Positions 10,685 through 20,289 of a stretch of 64,000 nucleotides of DNA are shown here, piece after piece. The notes under the pieces are model-generated. The model was not told the origin of the DNA. It did not search any database and worked only from the letters and a program-made list of their open reading frames with translations. Made by a program: the position numbers and the translations under genes. The stretch's first letter is position 1; every line of letters begins with the position of its first letter. Source of the stretch: Mycobacteriales bacterium (GTDB lineage Bacteria; Actinomycetota; Actinomycetes; Mycobacteriales; Mycobacteriaceae); the NCBI GenBank assembly GCA_012842085.1, contig DUTM01000002.1, positions 1 to 64,000 of the forward strand, in the 5' to 3' direction.

Positions 10685-11640
10685 TATTGTGCCCCTCCCA
10701 TCTGGTTCGGTTCCTGTCCGGAACGGTATTGCTCCCAACCACTAGTCATTTGCAGGTAAACATCCTCTACCGATGCGCCCACTTTCATCAGCTCGTAAAG
10801 CGGAATATTGTGGGTGGCGGCAATGTCCGCGACCACTGATGTGCGGTCGGTGTCAACCAGTACCACGTCACCCAATTCAGGGTCGTCCCCCGGGGCGAGC
10901 GGAACCAGCTGTGCGTTAATCTGGGCTTCTTTAAGCACTCCCAAAAGTTCCTTCGAGAACCGGGTGCGGATCCGCACCTGGGAGGGGGCCTGCGCGGAGA
11001 ATTCCTTCACGGAGGTGTCTGCCAGCAGTCTGCCCTGGCCCAACACAATGAGCCGGTCAGCTGTTTGTGAGATTTCCGAAAGCAGGTGGGAGGAGACCAG
11101 AATGGTGCGTCCCTCCGCGGCCAACGTTTTCGCAAAGGAGCGGAACCAGGCGATACCTTCCGGGTCGAGGCCGTTGACGGGCTCGTCGAAAAGGAGGTGT
11201 TCGGGGTCTCCCAGCATGGCTTCCGCAATGCCGAGGCGCTGCCGCATACCCATGGAGAATCCGCCGGTGGCTTTCTTGGCGACATCCGTCAGTCCCACCA
11301 GCTCCAGGCATTCGTCCACGCGGCTATCGGGGATGCCGTTGGAGGCGGCCATGTAGCGGAGGTGGTTGCGGGCAGTGCGCTTGGGGTGCATGCAGCGCAC
11401 ATCCAGGAGCGCACCCACTTCGTGGAGCGGGTGGGCGAGCTCGCGGTAGGGTACGCCGTTGATAAAAGCAGCACCTGCATTGGGTTTTTCTAGCCCGACG
11501 ATCATGCGCATGGTGGTGGATTTTCCGGCGCCGTTGGGTCCCAAAAATCCGGTCACATGGCCGGGTTCGGCGGTGAAACTCAAATCGTCAACCGCAAGAG
11601 TTTTTTTGAACTTCTTGGTAAGTCCAATTACTTCAATCAT
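10684..11640 (-). CDS. ABC transporter ATP-binding protein, BcrA-like
   Basis: ATPase partner of the ABC-2 permease. From MIEVIGLTKKF (318 residues) it shows Walker A GPNGAGKST, signature FSMGMRQRLG and Walker B LLFDEPVNGLDPEG, and a C-terminal regulatory part common in this class. A longer frame extends 22 codons upstream, but the conserved N-terminus and a short AAGG motif favour 11640. It begins only 66 bp after thiG with no clear terminator between, so it may be co-transcribed with the TPP-controlled thiO-thiS-thiG genes. Export function inferred from class. Confidence 0.88.
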   Translation of the reverse strand: MIEVIGLTKKFKKTLAVDDLSFTAEPGHVTGFLGPNGAGKSTTMRMIVGLEKPNAGAAFINGVPYRELAHPLHEVGALLDVRCMHPKRTARNHLRYMAASNGIPDSRVDECLELVGLTDVAKKATGGFSMGMRQRLGIAEAMLGDPEHLLFDEPVNGLDPEGIAWFRSFAKTLAAEGRTILVSSHLLSEISQTADRLIVLGQGRLLADTSVKEFSAQAPSQVRIRTRFSKELLGVLKEAQINAQLVPLAPGDDPELGDVVLVDTDRTSVVADIAATHNIPLYELMKVGASVEDVYLQMTSGWEQYRSGQEPNQMGGAQ

Positions 11641-11706
11641 GTTTCTAACCTTGCGTATGAACCTGAAAAAATGCTGTAAAGCTACTGCGGGAGTTCTGGA
11701 ATTCAC

Positions 11707-12603
<897 letters not shown>

Positions 12604-12804
12604 TTAGCCTCCCTGCACGGCGGTGAGAATATCGACCTGGGCGCCCTCCGAAAGGACATGGTCGGACCAGGTGGAAGAGGGGACGACGGCGGCGTCCACA
12701 GCTACCGCAGTGCCTTCGTTGGTGAGGCCGCGTTCTTCCATCAGGTCGGCAACAGTAGTGCCGTCAGCGACGGTGCACTCTTCACCATTAACAGTTACTT
12801 TCAT
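12604..12804 (-). CDS. thiS: Sulfur carrier protein ThiS
   Basis: 66-residue ubiquitin-fold protein ending in the required Gly-Gly (TAVQGG), which is adenylated and thiocarboxylated to donate sulfur to ThiG. The N-terminus MKVTVNGEE and the central VADLM segment match the family. It sits between thiO and thiG in one operon. The activating enzyme (ThiF/MoeB type) is not in this window. Confidence 0.94.
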   Translation of the reverse strand: MKVTVNGEECTVADGTTVADLMEERGLTNEGTAVAVDAAVVPSSTWSDHVLSEGAQVDILTAVQGG

Positions 12805-12855
12805 GAGAATGCTCCTTCGGTCGTTTTGTGAGAGGTAACTTTTCTCGCTAATGCT

Positions 12856-14100
12856 TTACATAATGAAGTCGGGGATGCGGTGCGGATCGCAGGATTTAGC
12901 TTCCGGAAGTTCGGTTCCCACCAGCGCGGCAACAGCCGCCACTGCTGACAGCGGGGTGTGCAGAATACCGTTGCGGCCGTGGCCAGTGGCGATCACTAGC
13001 CGCCCGTCAAGGGCTTCCTCCACCCGTCCCAGGTAGGGCAGGTTGTCGATACTTCCAGGACGGAGACCAGCAATAATTTCGCGAAGTTCGTATTCGGTGA
13101 CACCTGGGAAGAGCACTTCCGTGTCCTGCAGCAGGTGGAGCACGCCCTGCACGGTAACTTCCCGGTCGTCACCGTGCTCGTATTCAGTGGCGCCGATCAA
13201 CAGTCCCCAGGGCCGGGGCACCAGATAACAGGGACGGCCGTGGACACGTCCGCGGATCGTGTGGCGGGGTGGCTCGGGAACACCCGGGCGGAACCGCAGC
13301 CGCAGCACTTCACCCTTAATGGGACGGATGGGGAGGTTGAGCCCCACCGTTGCGGCCAGATCCTGGGAGCCGTTGCCGGCAGCCAACACCACTTGGTCGT
13401 AGGTGCCGACAGTGCCGTCCACCAGATGGTTAAGGTCTTCGATTTCGCGCTCCACCAAAGTGACGCCGTAGGTGTTTTCGCATTGTTCCTTCAGCGCAAC
13501 CAGTAGTTCCCGGTTGTCAACGGAGCGTTCCCCCTCTGTGAGGAGAGCTCCCCGAGCGGCACGGCTCAGGGCTGGTTCGAGGGCGCGCAGTTCCCGGCGG
13601 GTGAGTTTCCGCATGCGGGAATCTTTCGGATCGTTGGAGCCGGGGGCAAGGAAAGGCTCAGCGCCGTCGATGGTGCCGCCGCGGTCCCACAAGTGTTCAT
13701 TGTTGGTGACGTATTCGTAGACGCGGTTGAGGTCCTGCACGTCACCATCGTCAACCCCCACATTGATGGTGCCCACATTGGAGGTAAAAATACCCGGGTG
13801 GTTGGCTTCCAATTTGCCACCGAACCCAGGCCAATGACGGAGGGAGGCCGCACCCAAACGGAGTTGTTCATCTTCCCCCGGCCAGGCTTCGGTAATTCCA
13901 CCCAGCATGCCGCCTGCGCACCAACCAGCAGCTTCCGCCCAGGCAAGGGACGGGTCATAAACAGTTACGGTGAACCCGGCAGCAGCTGCCTTCAGGGCGG
14001 TGGCTAAACCAATGACAGATCCGCCCACAATGGCGATATTGGTTCCCAATTTCTTACCGCTTGAGTCGGTCGCGGCGATACGACTACTGAGGTCATACAT
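12856..14100 (-). CDS. thiO: Glycine oxidase ThiO
   Basis: FAD-dependent oxidase that makes dehydroglycine from glycine for thiazole synthesis. The dinucleotide-binding motif VGGSVIGLATA appears near residue 26, and the C-terminus has the usual GLRPGSIDNLPYLG and GHGRNGILHTPLS segments. The frame could begin at 14127, but that ATG lies inside the riboswitch; the ATG at 14100, 11 nt after AAGGGAG, gives MYDLSSRIA and is preferred, about 414 residues. First gene of the TPP-controlled thiO-thiS-thiG operon. Confidence 0.92.
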   Translation of the reverse strand: MYDLSSRIAATDSSGKKLGTNIAIVGGSVIGLATALKAAAAGFTVTVYDPSLAWAEAAGWCAGGMLGGITEAWPGEDEQLRLGAASLRHWPGFGGKLEANHPGIFTSNVGTINVGVDDGDVQDLNRVYEYVTNNEHLWDRGGTIDGAEPFLAPGSNDPKDSRMRKLTRRELRALEPALSRAARGALLTEGERSVDNRELLVALKEQCENTYGVTLVEREIEDLNHLVDGTVGTYDQVVLAAGNGSQDLAATVGLNLPIRPIKGEVLRLRFRPGVPEPPRHTIRGRVHGRPCYLVPRPWGLLIGATEYEHGDDREVTVQGVLHLLQDTEVLFPGVTEYELREIIAGLRPGSIDNLPYLGRVEEALDGRLVIATGHGRNGILHTPLSAVAAVAALVGTELPEAKSCDPHRIPDFIM

Positions 14101-14107
14101 CAGTGCA

Positions 14108-14206
14108 CATTCTCCCTTCGCCGGCATAATCCGGAGCAGGTTCGACCGGTCGAACCCCTACGCGGGGTCCCTCTCAGCCTCTCGCTTCCACACCTACCTT
14201 TGGGGG
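14108..14206 (-). ncRNA. TPP riboswitch upstream of thiO-thiS-thiG
   Basis: On the minus strand the THI-element core is clear: GGCTGAGAGGGACC (CTGAGAG is the complement of 14171-14177), then the variable hairpin around a TTCGACCGGTCGAA palindrome, then ACCTGCTCCGGATTATGCCGG and the terminal GAAGGGAGA. The last segment contains the Shine-Dalgarno for thiO at 14100, so translational control is likely, as for thiC. The 5' boundary is approximate. Confidence 0.92.
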
Positions 14207-14339
14207 TAGTTGCTGCCTGTCTCCGGGAATATTTATTTTCGGAAGAGGACAGGTCTCGGGATGTTTCAGAGGCTCCCGGGCCATTACGAATTCCCTTATA
14301 TTCCTACCCTACCGCTAGAAATATGGCACGCTAGAAAGA
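14207..14339. promoter_or_regulatory. Divergent thiO/thiE promoter region with inverted repeats
   Basis: Contains an inverted repeat CCTGTC...GACAGG spanning roughly 14216-14253 with inner complementarity, followed by a second GC-rich repeat near 14254-14284. Promoters for the riboswitch transcript (minus) and thiE (plus) must lie here; I could not assign -10 and -35 boxes with confidence. Confidence 0.35.
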
Positions 14340-15098
14340 GTGAAACTAGAAAACTCGGTGGAGCCCTTGTCAGAAGTTCGTCAAAAATTCGCAAATTCAC
14401 GCCTTTACCTGTGTGTTGACGCACGTCGCCATTTGGATGAAGGCCGTTCCGGCTACCCTTCTTTACGGCAACTCGCGGAAGAAGTATGCGCTGGTGGCTG
14501 CGACATTATTCAGTTGCGCGACAAAAATTCTCCCGGAGAGAAAAAATACGGCAAGATGACCGTCACGGAGCAGCTGGAAGCACTCGCCGTGCTGCGGGAC
14601 GTCACCCACAAACATGGCAAGCTTTTCGCTGTTAACGATCGGGTGGACTTGGCAGTCGCCGCGGGGGCGGATGTTTGCCACGTGGGACAGACCGACATTC
14701 CCACCGATGTGGCCCGCGAAATGCTGGGCGAAGACGTTATTTTGGGGCTGAGCTGCCACACCCCAGAGCAGGTGGATGCTGCCATCACCAACCAAAACCT
14801 GGACTATTTCTGCACCGGACCGGTGTGGGCGACCCCCACGAAGCCGGGACGTGCCGCCGCCGGGCTAGAGCTTGTACGCTACGCTGCGGCTGAAACTGCA
14901 CTGCCGGAGGGGACCGAAATCGCTGCTGGTGAAGTTGCCCAAACAGTGCCCTGGTTCGCTATTGGGGGAGTGAATGAGGAAACCGCACCAGAGGCTATTG
15001 ATGCTGGCGCACAACGGATTGTAGTGGTGCGGGCGTTGACGGAAGCTGCCGATCCGGAGGCTGCTGCGCGGAATTTGCGGCAGATCACCCTGGGATGA
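14340..15098 (+). CDS. thiE: Thiamine phosphate synthase ThiE
   Basis: Joins HMP-PP and thiazole phosphate into thiamine phosphate. Core motifs are IIQLRDKN, FAVNDRVDLAVAAGADVCHVGQ (in part), GLSCHTPEQ, FCTGPVWATPTKPGR and FAIGGVNEET, all in family order. 252 residues with an N-terminal extension of about 20. The start is uncertain: the GTG at 14340 has AAAGAG directly in front, and an in-frame GTG at 14358 is also possible. No riboswitch is seen on this side, unlike thiC and thiO. Confidence 0.92.
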   Translation: MKLENSVEPLSEVRQKFANSRLYLCVDARRHLDEGRSGYPSLRQLAEEVCAGGCDIIQLRDKNSPGEKKYGKMTVTEQLEALAVLRDVTHKHGKLFAVNDRVDLAVAAGADVCHVGQTDIPTDVAREMLGEDVILGLSCHTPEQVDAAITNQNLDYFCTGPVWATPTKPGRAAAGLELVRYAAAETALPEGTEIAAGEVAQTVPWFAIGGVNEETAPEAIDAGAQRIVVVRALTEAADPEAAARNLRQITLG

Positions 15099-15217
15099 GT
15101 CCAGTTTCCCCGTACACACCGAATCGTTGCCTGCACATGTTGTGGAAAACCTGGCAGAATCGACGTATAAGGAAGCCTTACTAAAGTGTTGGCCGTACTG
15201 TCTCTGGGAGGATGGCG

Positions 15218-16642
15218 ATGAGACTTAGTCCACGCCCTCGAATGATCCCTGAGCGCCCACTGTCCGAAATTCGGTCCGCGGTGCAGGATCGTCGGATCGA
15301 CCGCGATTTGGATCGGGCTTTCCCCTCCTCAGAGTGGGAAGACGACAACGAAGACGCCCCGGAGATTTCTTTCCGCAAGCGACTCAGATCGCTGCGCCGC
15401 TTCCTGGCCACCACCCCCGGCAAACTCATTCTCGTGACTGTCAGTTTGTTGCTGTTGACGGGCATTCTGGGGGGTGTCGCCGTCAACGCCGCCCACGACC
15501 GCCAAGAGGGACTCGAGCGGCTCATGCTGGAAACGGAACAGATTTCGCATGCCAGCCAGCAGCTCTATAGTTCCCTGTCGCTTGCCAACACTGCCGCCAC
15601 CACCCAGTCCCTCACTTTCACGGAAGTGGAGACGGTGACGAAGCAGTACGAGACAGCTATTCAGAACGCCAGCCGGGCGGCCATTGCTGCCAGCTCCGCT
15701 GCCTCCAATCTGCCGAAAGAGGATGCGGAACTGTTGAGCCGCATCAATGCTTTAATTCCCCGCTACACGAACCTCATTGGGCAAGCCACTGCAGAAAGCA
15801 GTATGCGCAACCCCATGGCCACCATCCACCAGTCGGAAGCCCAGCGGATTATGCAGGACAATCTGCTGCCCGCTGCCGAACAGCTTTACCTCAACCGCTA
15901 CAAGGACATCACCAACGCCCAACAAGACTGGGCAAAGCCGCTGGTCAGCGCGATTGTCTCGATTCTTGTTCTGATCACTGTCTTGATTGTGGTGCAGTTC
16001 TGGTTGAACTACATCACCCGCCGCCGCTTCAACGCGGGACTCCTGGCCACCACTGCGATGGCCGCCATATCGCTGCTGTGGGTGGTGGTGTCCTCCACTA
16101 TCACGTTCACCACCGCCGAGCCGGGTGCCGAACCTTTAAGCGAAATCCTCACCCACGCCCGCATTACCAGCCAACAAACCCGCTCCGAAGAGATGATTGC
16201 ACTGGCAGAAAGCAACGCCGGCTCCAAGATCGACTCCACCCAGTTCTATCGCAATCTGGATGAAGTGGACGCCGCCTTCGACGAATACGAGGAGCGCTCC
16301 CCCAACAAATCTGCAGGGGCACTCGCCACCCAGGGCAAAAACGCGGTGAAAGAATGGCGCGATAGCCACGAAACCATGGTGAAACTTCTCGACCAAGGCG
16401 ACCGGCGCAAAGCCACCGACCGCGCCACCAGCCTCCGCAAGGAAGCTGCCGGCGGCCAGTTCACCAATGTTGATAGTGCCATCCAGCGGGCCATTTCGGA
16501 CGCCCGTGAAGAGCTCCGCAATAGTGCCAACTTGGCGCACAGTGCGCTGGTGACGACGGTTGCGGGACTGGGTATCCTGGTGGTGTTTGAGGCACTAGGC
16601 ATTATTGTCGGAATGGTTCCACGGTTCCGGGAGTACGAGTAA
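15218..16642 (+). CDS. glnX: GlnX-like membrane sensor of the PknG module
   Basis: 474-residue membrane protein with four predicted spans, numbered from the ATG at 15212: about 71-93, 247-266, 277-298 and 450-470. Two extracytoplasmic regions of roughly 150 residues are rich in Ala/Ser/Glu helices, resembling sensory four-helix domains. In mycobacteria and corynebacteria (family knowledge) GlnX passes an amino-acid signal from lipoprotein GlnH to PknG. Here it overlaps pknG by one base (TAATG), but no glnH lies between. The ATG at 15218 has GGGAGG 6-7 nt upstream; the ATG at 15212 is too close to it. Confidence 0.82.
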   Translation: MRLSPRPRMIPERPLSEIRSAVQDRRIDRDLDRAFPSSEWEDDNEDAPEISFRKRLRSLRRFLATTPGKLILVTVSLLLLTGILGGVAVNAAHDRQEGLERLMLETEQISHASQQLYSSLSLANTAATTQSLTFTEVETVTKQYETAIQNASRAAIAASSAASNLPKEDAELLSRINALIPRYTNLIGQATAESSMRNPMATIHQSEAQRIMQDNLLPAAEQLYLNRYKDITNAQQDWAKPLVSAIVSILVLITVLIVVQFWLNYITRRRFNAGLLATTAMAAISLLWVVVSSTITFTTAEPGAEPLSEILTHARITSQQTRSEEMIALAESNAGSKIDSTQFYRNLDEVDAAFDEYEERSPNKSAGALATQGKNAVKEWRDSHETMVKLLDQGDRRKATDRATSLRKEAAGGQFTNVDSAIQRAISDAREELRNSANLAHSALVTTVAGLGILVVFEALGIIVGMVPRFREYE

Positions 16643-19029
16643 TGAGCACTGAAGATTACCCCGACACCCCGCAACAGCCGACGGAAAATATGGCCGGCGA
16701 GGACACCCCCACCACGTCGCCCCAACAGCGTCCAGAATCACCAGTGGAGCCACCCATTCCTTCCCGCCCCACCACCTCCGGATCCGTCTTCAGCGGCCCC
16801 GTCACCACCGGCTCCATCATGACCGAGGCGGTACCCTTCAACCCCTTCGACGACGATGAAGACGACCTCACCGATTCGGAACTGATCGCCGCCGCTTTCC
16901 CCTCCGGCGCTGTTTCCTACCCGCAGCCGGAAGACATTCCCACACAGCCGGAAAGCAAACCGGTGGGCGAAGCACCCCCCGAAACGTCACCCACCGAACC
17001 CATCAACCCTGCCAACGGCTTCCGCTCCGGGCGACGGGTGGCTGACGGACTCGTCACCATCCCCTACATCATCCCCTACACCCCCACGGACGCCTTGTTC
17101 AGCAGAGAGAAAGTGGAGGCGGTTTGCGGACAGAAGGGCGTCGAGCTGCCCAGCTTGAAACCGGGCGACTGGGTGGGCGACCAGTACGAGATTAAAGGCG
17201 TGATCGCCTACGGCGGTATGGGGTGGATCTACCTTGGCATCGACCACAACGTCTCCGACCGGTGGGTCGTATTCAAAGGTCTCCTGGATGCCAAACATAA
17301 ACAATCCCGCGAAGTGGCGCTGGCGGAGAAGGAATTCCTGGCGGAAGTAACCCACCCGGGAATCGTCAACATTTATAACTTCGTGGTGGACCATGACGGC
17401 GAAGACTACATCGTTATGGAATATGTGGGCGGCCCATCGCTGCGCACCGTCCGCAATAGTAAACCCGGGAAAGTACTGGATGTAGCACTGGCTATTGGCT
17501 ACATTTTGGAGGTTCTGCCGGCCCTGGATCACCTCCACTCCATGGGGCTTGCCTACAACGATCTGAAGCCCGAAAACATTATGCTCACCGAAGACCAGGT
17601 AAAGCTGATTGACCTGGGCGCCGTGAGCCCCATTGGAGAATACGGATACATTTACGGCACCCCCGGTTTCCAGGCCCCCGAAATTCCCACCAGTGGCCCC
17701 TCCATCGCCTCCGATATTTACACGGTGGGGCGCACACTCGCCTCCCTGATTATGCGGCTGCCACAAGAGGATGGCCACTACAAGCGCGGCATCCCCTCCC
17801 CCGAGGAGGAACCGCTGATGCACCAGCACGACAACCTGTACCGCCTGCTGCGCCGCGCCACCCACCCCAATCCGCGTAAACGTTTCTCCTCCGCCAACGA
17901 CATGTCCATCCAGCTGATGGGTGTGCTCCGCGAGATACTTTCGGAACGCTACAAGGAGGAGCTGCCGTTCCTGTCCACCCAGTTCACGCCGCAGCGAAAA
18001 ACCTTCGGCATTACGAAAGAGGTGGCCCGGACGGACTTCCTGCGGGATGGGCGCATGCACGACTTCAACCTGCGGGAAACTTCCCTGGCGCGAGCCCTCC
18101 CCATGACGTTGGTGGATCCGGACGACCCCGGCATCAAAATAATGAGTGCCTTCTCCTATGCGGCACCCGAGGATGTGATTGAGCGGCTCACCCGCGTGAT
18201 GGAGGATCCGGAATCTCCCGCCCGCCACAGTGCCGAAATTCCGTTGGCTATTGTGCGTGCCTATGTGCAATTGGAGCAGCCCCGCCGAGCGAAAGACTAT
18301 TTGGCGCAGGCACGCGGTCGCATCATGGACTGGCGCTACGACTGGTACCAAGGCATCACGAGCCTTTTGGTGAAGGATTTCCGGGACGCGTATGAGCATT
18401 TCGATAAAGTGCTGAACAGTCTGCCAGGCGAGACGGGCCCCAAGTTGGCTTTGGGTGCGACGGCGGAACTAATTGTGCAGTCCGAGCCGGAAATGTCGCC
18501 GGCGGAGGTGGAGGAATGGCAGGCCATTGCCCGCAGCTACTACCGCACCTGTTGGCGCTGCAACCACACCACCGTCACCGCCGGTTTCGGGTTGGCGCGC
18601 CAGCTGAACCAGATCGGGCAAGTGGACGAGGCTATTGAAACGCTCTCCGAGCTGCTGTCCAACAACCGTCACTACCCCACCGCTGTGTTGACGATGGTGC
18701 TGATGCAAGTACGCCGCCCACCCACGCAGCTCACCGAAGAGGCGCTTGTGGAGGCGGCGGAGCGGCTGATGCAACTGTCCACCAATGAGCAGCGCTACCG
18801 CCAGGTGCGGGTGGTGGTATTGGAGGCGGCACTGCGCTGGTTGCGATACCACAAGCTGGAGCGGGCTGAACAGCACAAGACGATTTTCAACCTGGAGTTC
18901 AGCCGCATTGGTATCCGGGGCGGTTTGGAACGGAGTCTGCGGATTTTGGCCCGCAATGCACCGAGCCGTGCACACCGCTACCGCTTGGTGGATATGGCAA
19001 ATATTATGCGCCCACCCAGCATGTTTTAG
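16642..19029 (+). CDS. pknG: Serine/threonine protein kinase PknG
   Basis: Soluble kinase that in relatives phosphorylates OdhI/GarA to control 2-oxoglutarate use. The 795 residues comprise a disordered acidic and Pro-rich N-terminus (1-150), the kinase domain with AYGGMGW (189-195), Lys212, NDLKPEN (306-312), the PknG-type DLG (324-326) and GTPGFQAPE (339-347), and a C-terminal TPR domain. The rubredoxin module of M. tuberculosis PknG (two CxxC pairs before the kinase) is missing; only Cys162 remains there. Translationally coupled to glnX. The substrate gene odhI is not in this window. Confidence 0.96.
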   Translation: MSTEDYPDTPQQPTENMAGEDTPTTSPQQRPESPVEPPIPSRPTTSGSVFSGPVTTGSIMTEAVPFNPFDDDEDDLTDSELIAAAFPSGAVSYPQPEDIPTQPESKPVGEAPPETSPTEPINPANGFRSGRRVADGLVTIPYIIPYTPTDALFSREKVEAVCGQKGVELPSLKPGDWVGDQYEIKGVIAYGGMGWIYLGIDHNVSDRWVVFKGLLDAKHKQSREVALAEKEFLAEVTHPGIVNIYNFVVDHDGEDYIVMEYVGGPSLRTVRNSKPGKVLDVALAIGYILEVLPALDHLHSMGLAYNDLKPENIMLTEDQVKLIDLGAVSPIGEYGYIYGTPGFQAPEIPTSGPSIASDIYTVGRTLASLIMRLPQEDGHYKRGIPSPEEEPLMHQHDNLYRLLRRATHPNPRKRFSSANDMSIQLMGVLREILSERYKEELPFLSTQFTPQRKTFGITKEVARTDFLRDGRMHDFNLRETSLARALPMTLVDPDDPGIKIMSAFSYAAPEDVIERLTRVMEDPESPARHSAEIPLAIVRAYVQLEQPRRAKDYLAQARGRIMDWRYDWYQGITSLLVKDFRDAYEHFDKVLNSLPGETGPKLALGATAELIVQSEPEMSPAEVEEWQAIARSYYRTCWRCNHTTVTAGFGLARQLNQIGQVDEAIETLSELLSNNRHYPTAVLTMVLMQVRRPPTQLTEEALVEAAERLMQLSTNEQRYRQVRVVVLEAALRWLRYHKLERAEQHKTIFNLEFSRIGIRGGLERSLRILARNAPSRAHRYRLVDMANIMRPPSMF

Positions 19030-19060
19030 GCCATACCGGGTGGGCAGCAGGTTTTGCGGC

Positions 19061-19084
19061 GGGATCCGCGGTGGGATCCGCGGT
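19061..19084. repeat. Tandem 12-bp duplication between pknG and ackA
   Basis: GGGATCCGCGGT occurs twice in direct succession (19061-19072 and 19073-19084). Because CCGCGG is self-complementary, the duplication can fold as a short hairpin between two convergent genes and may act as a weak terminator. Confidence 0.6.
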
Positions 19085-19093
19085 GTTACAACG

Positions 19094-20287
19094 TTAGACG
19101 AATTCTAGGGCCTGCCGTGCAATCGCCAGTTCTTCATTGGTGGGCACCACCATGACGATCACTTTGGAATCTTCCGAAGAAATAATCCGCGGTTCTGTAA
19201 TGTGGCCGGCGTTTCGCTCGGGATCCAATTTGATACCGAGTTCACCCAAACCGTCGGTGGCACCTTCCCGAATCCATTCGGAATTTTCGCCAATACCCGC
19301 AGTGAAGGTGATGACGTCCACGCCACCCAATTCCGCCATGTAGGCACCGATGTAGTGCTTAATGCGGGTGACGTAAATCTTGAACGCCTCCAACCCGCGA
19401 GGATCGCGCGCCTTGATCATTTCATCTAGGTGCCGCATATCGTTGGAACCAATAAGGGCCTTCATCCCAGATTCCCGGTTGAAGAGGTGGTCAACCTCAT
19501 CCACCGTCATGCCGGCAGTGCGCATCAGGTGGAAGACCACAGACGGGTCGATATCGCCGCATCGGGTTCCCATGACGAGTCCCTGCAGGGGTGTGAGCCC
19601 CATGGAGGTGTCGATCGGCTTTCGGCATTTAATGGCAGAGACAGAAGCCCCGTTACCCAAGTGCAGCACAATTTGGCGCAGTGTGTCGGGGTCGCGGTTG
19701 AGCAGCTCCGGCACTTGCTGAGAAACATATTCGTGGCTGGTGCCGTGGGCTCCGTAGCGGCGAATACCGTATTTTTCGGCCACTTCCTGCGGAATAGGAT
19801 AGGTGCGGGTAGCGGTCGGTAGATCGGCGAAAAAGGCGGTGTCGAACACTGCCACGTGGGGCACGTTCGGCATGAGTTTGCGGGCCACTTTAATACCGAT
19901 AACGTGTGCCGGGTTGTGCAGCGGAGCCAGGCTGGAGAGTTCGTCAATCTGCTCCACTACTTTGTCGTCGATCAGGGTGGGTTTGTCGAAAACGTTTCCG
20001 CCCTGCACAATGCGGTGGCCGACGGCCACAATGTTTTGCTCATCCAGATCAAGCCCAACTTCCGTGAAGAGGTCTTCCACCATGCGGAGGCCTTCTGCGT
20101 GGTCGGGGATCTCGGCAATACGCTCAGTTTTCACACCGTCGTGTTGGAGAGTGTATTTGCCGATGGGTTGGCCGATCTGGTCAACCAGACCGGTGGCGAT
20201 AATCGCATCATCACCCTCCAGCCGGGGGTTAACCATCTGGTATTTGATGGATGAGGAACCCGAGTTAATAACAAATACAGTGCCCAT
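19094..20287 (-). CDS. ackA: Acetate kinase
   Basis: Interconverts acetyl phosphate plus ADP and acetate plus ATP. 397 residues, family length. The phosphate-loop start VFVINSGSSSIKYQ, the HRIVQGG segment, FDTAFFADLP, GAHGTSHEYV, HLGNGASVSA and FTAGIGENSEWIRE are all in order. It begins 2 bp after the pta stop, with GGAG upstream of its ATG, so pta-ackA is one operon for acetate excretion or activation. It converges on pknG. Confidence 0.97.
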   Translation of the reverse strand: MGTVFVINSGSSSIKYQMVNPRLEGDDAIIATGLVDQIGQPIGKYTLQHDGVKTERIAEIPDHAEGLRMVEDLFTEVGLDLDEQNIVAVGHRIVQGGNVFDKPTLIDDKVVEQIDELSSLAPLHNPAHVIGIKVARKLMPNVPHVAVFDTAFFADLPTATRTYPIPQEVAEKYGIRRYGAHGTSHEYVSQQVPELLNRDPDTLRQIVLHLGNGASVSAIKCRKPIDTSMGLTPLQGLVMGTRCGDIDPSVVFHLMRTAGMTVDEVDHLFNRESGMKALIGSNDMRHLDEMIKARDPRGLEAFKIYVTRIKHYIGAYMAELGGVDVITFTAGIGENSEWIREGATDGLGELGIKLDPERNAGHITEPRIISSEDSKVIVMVVPTNEELAIARQALEFV

Positions 20288-20289
20288 AT

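Noticed and set aside
16987-18399. 470-codon open frame on the minus strand opposite pknG
   Set aside because: Shadow of the kinase gene; no motif, no ribosome site, and pknG is certain.
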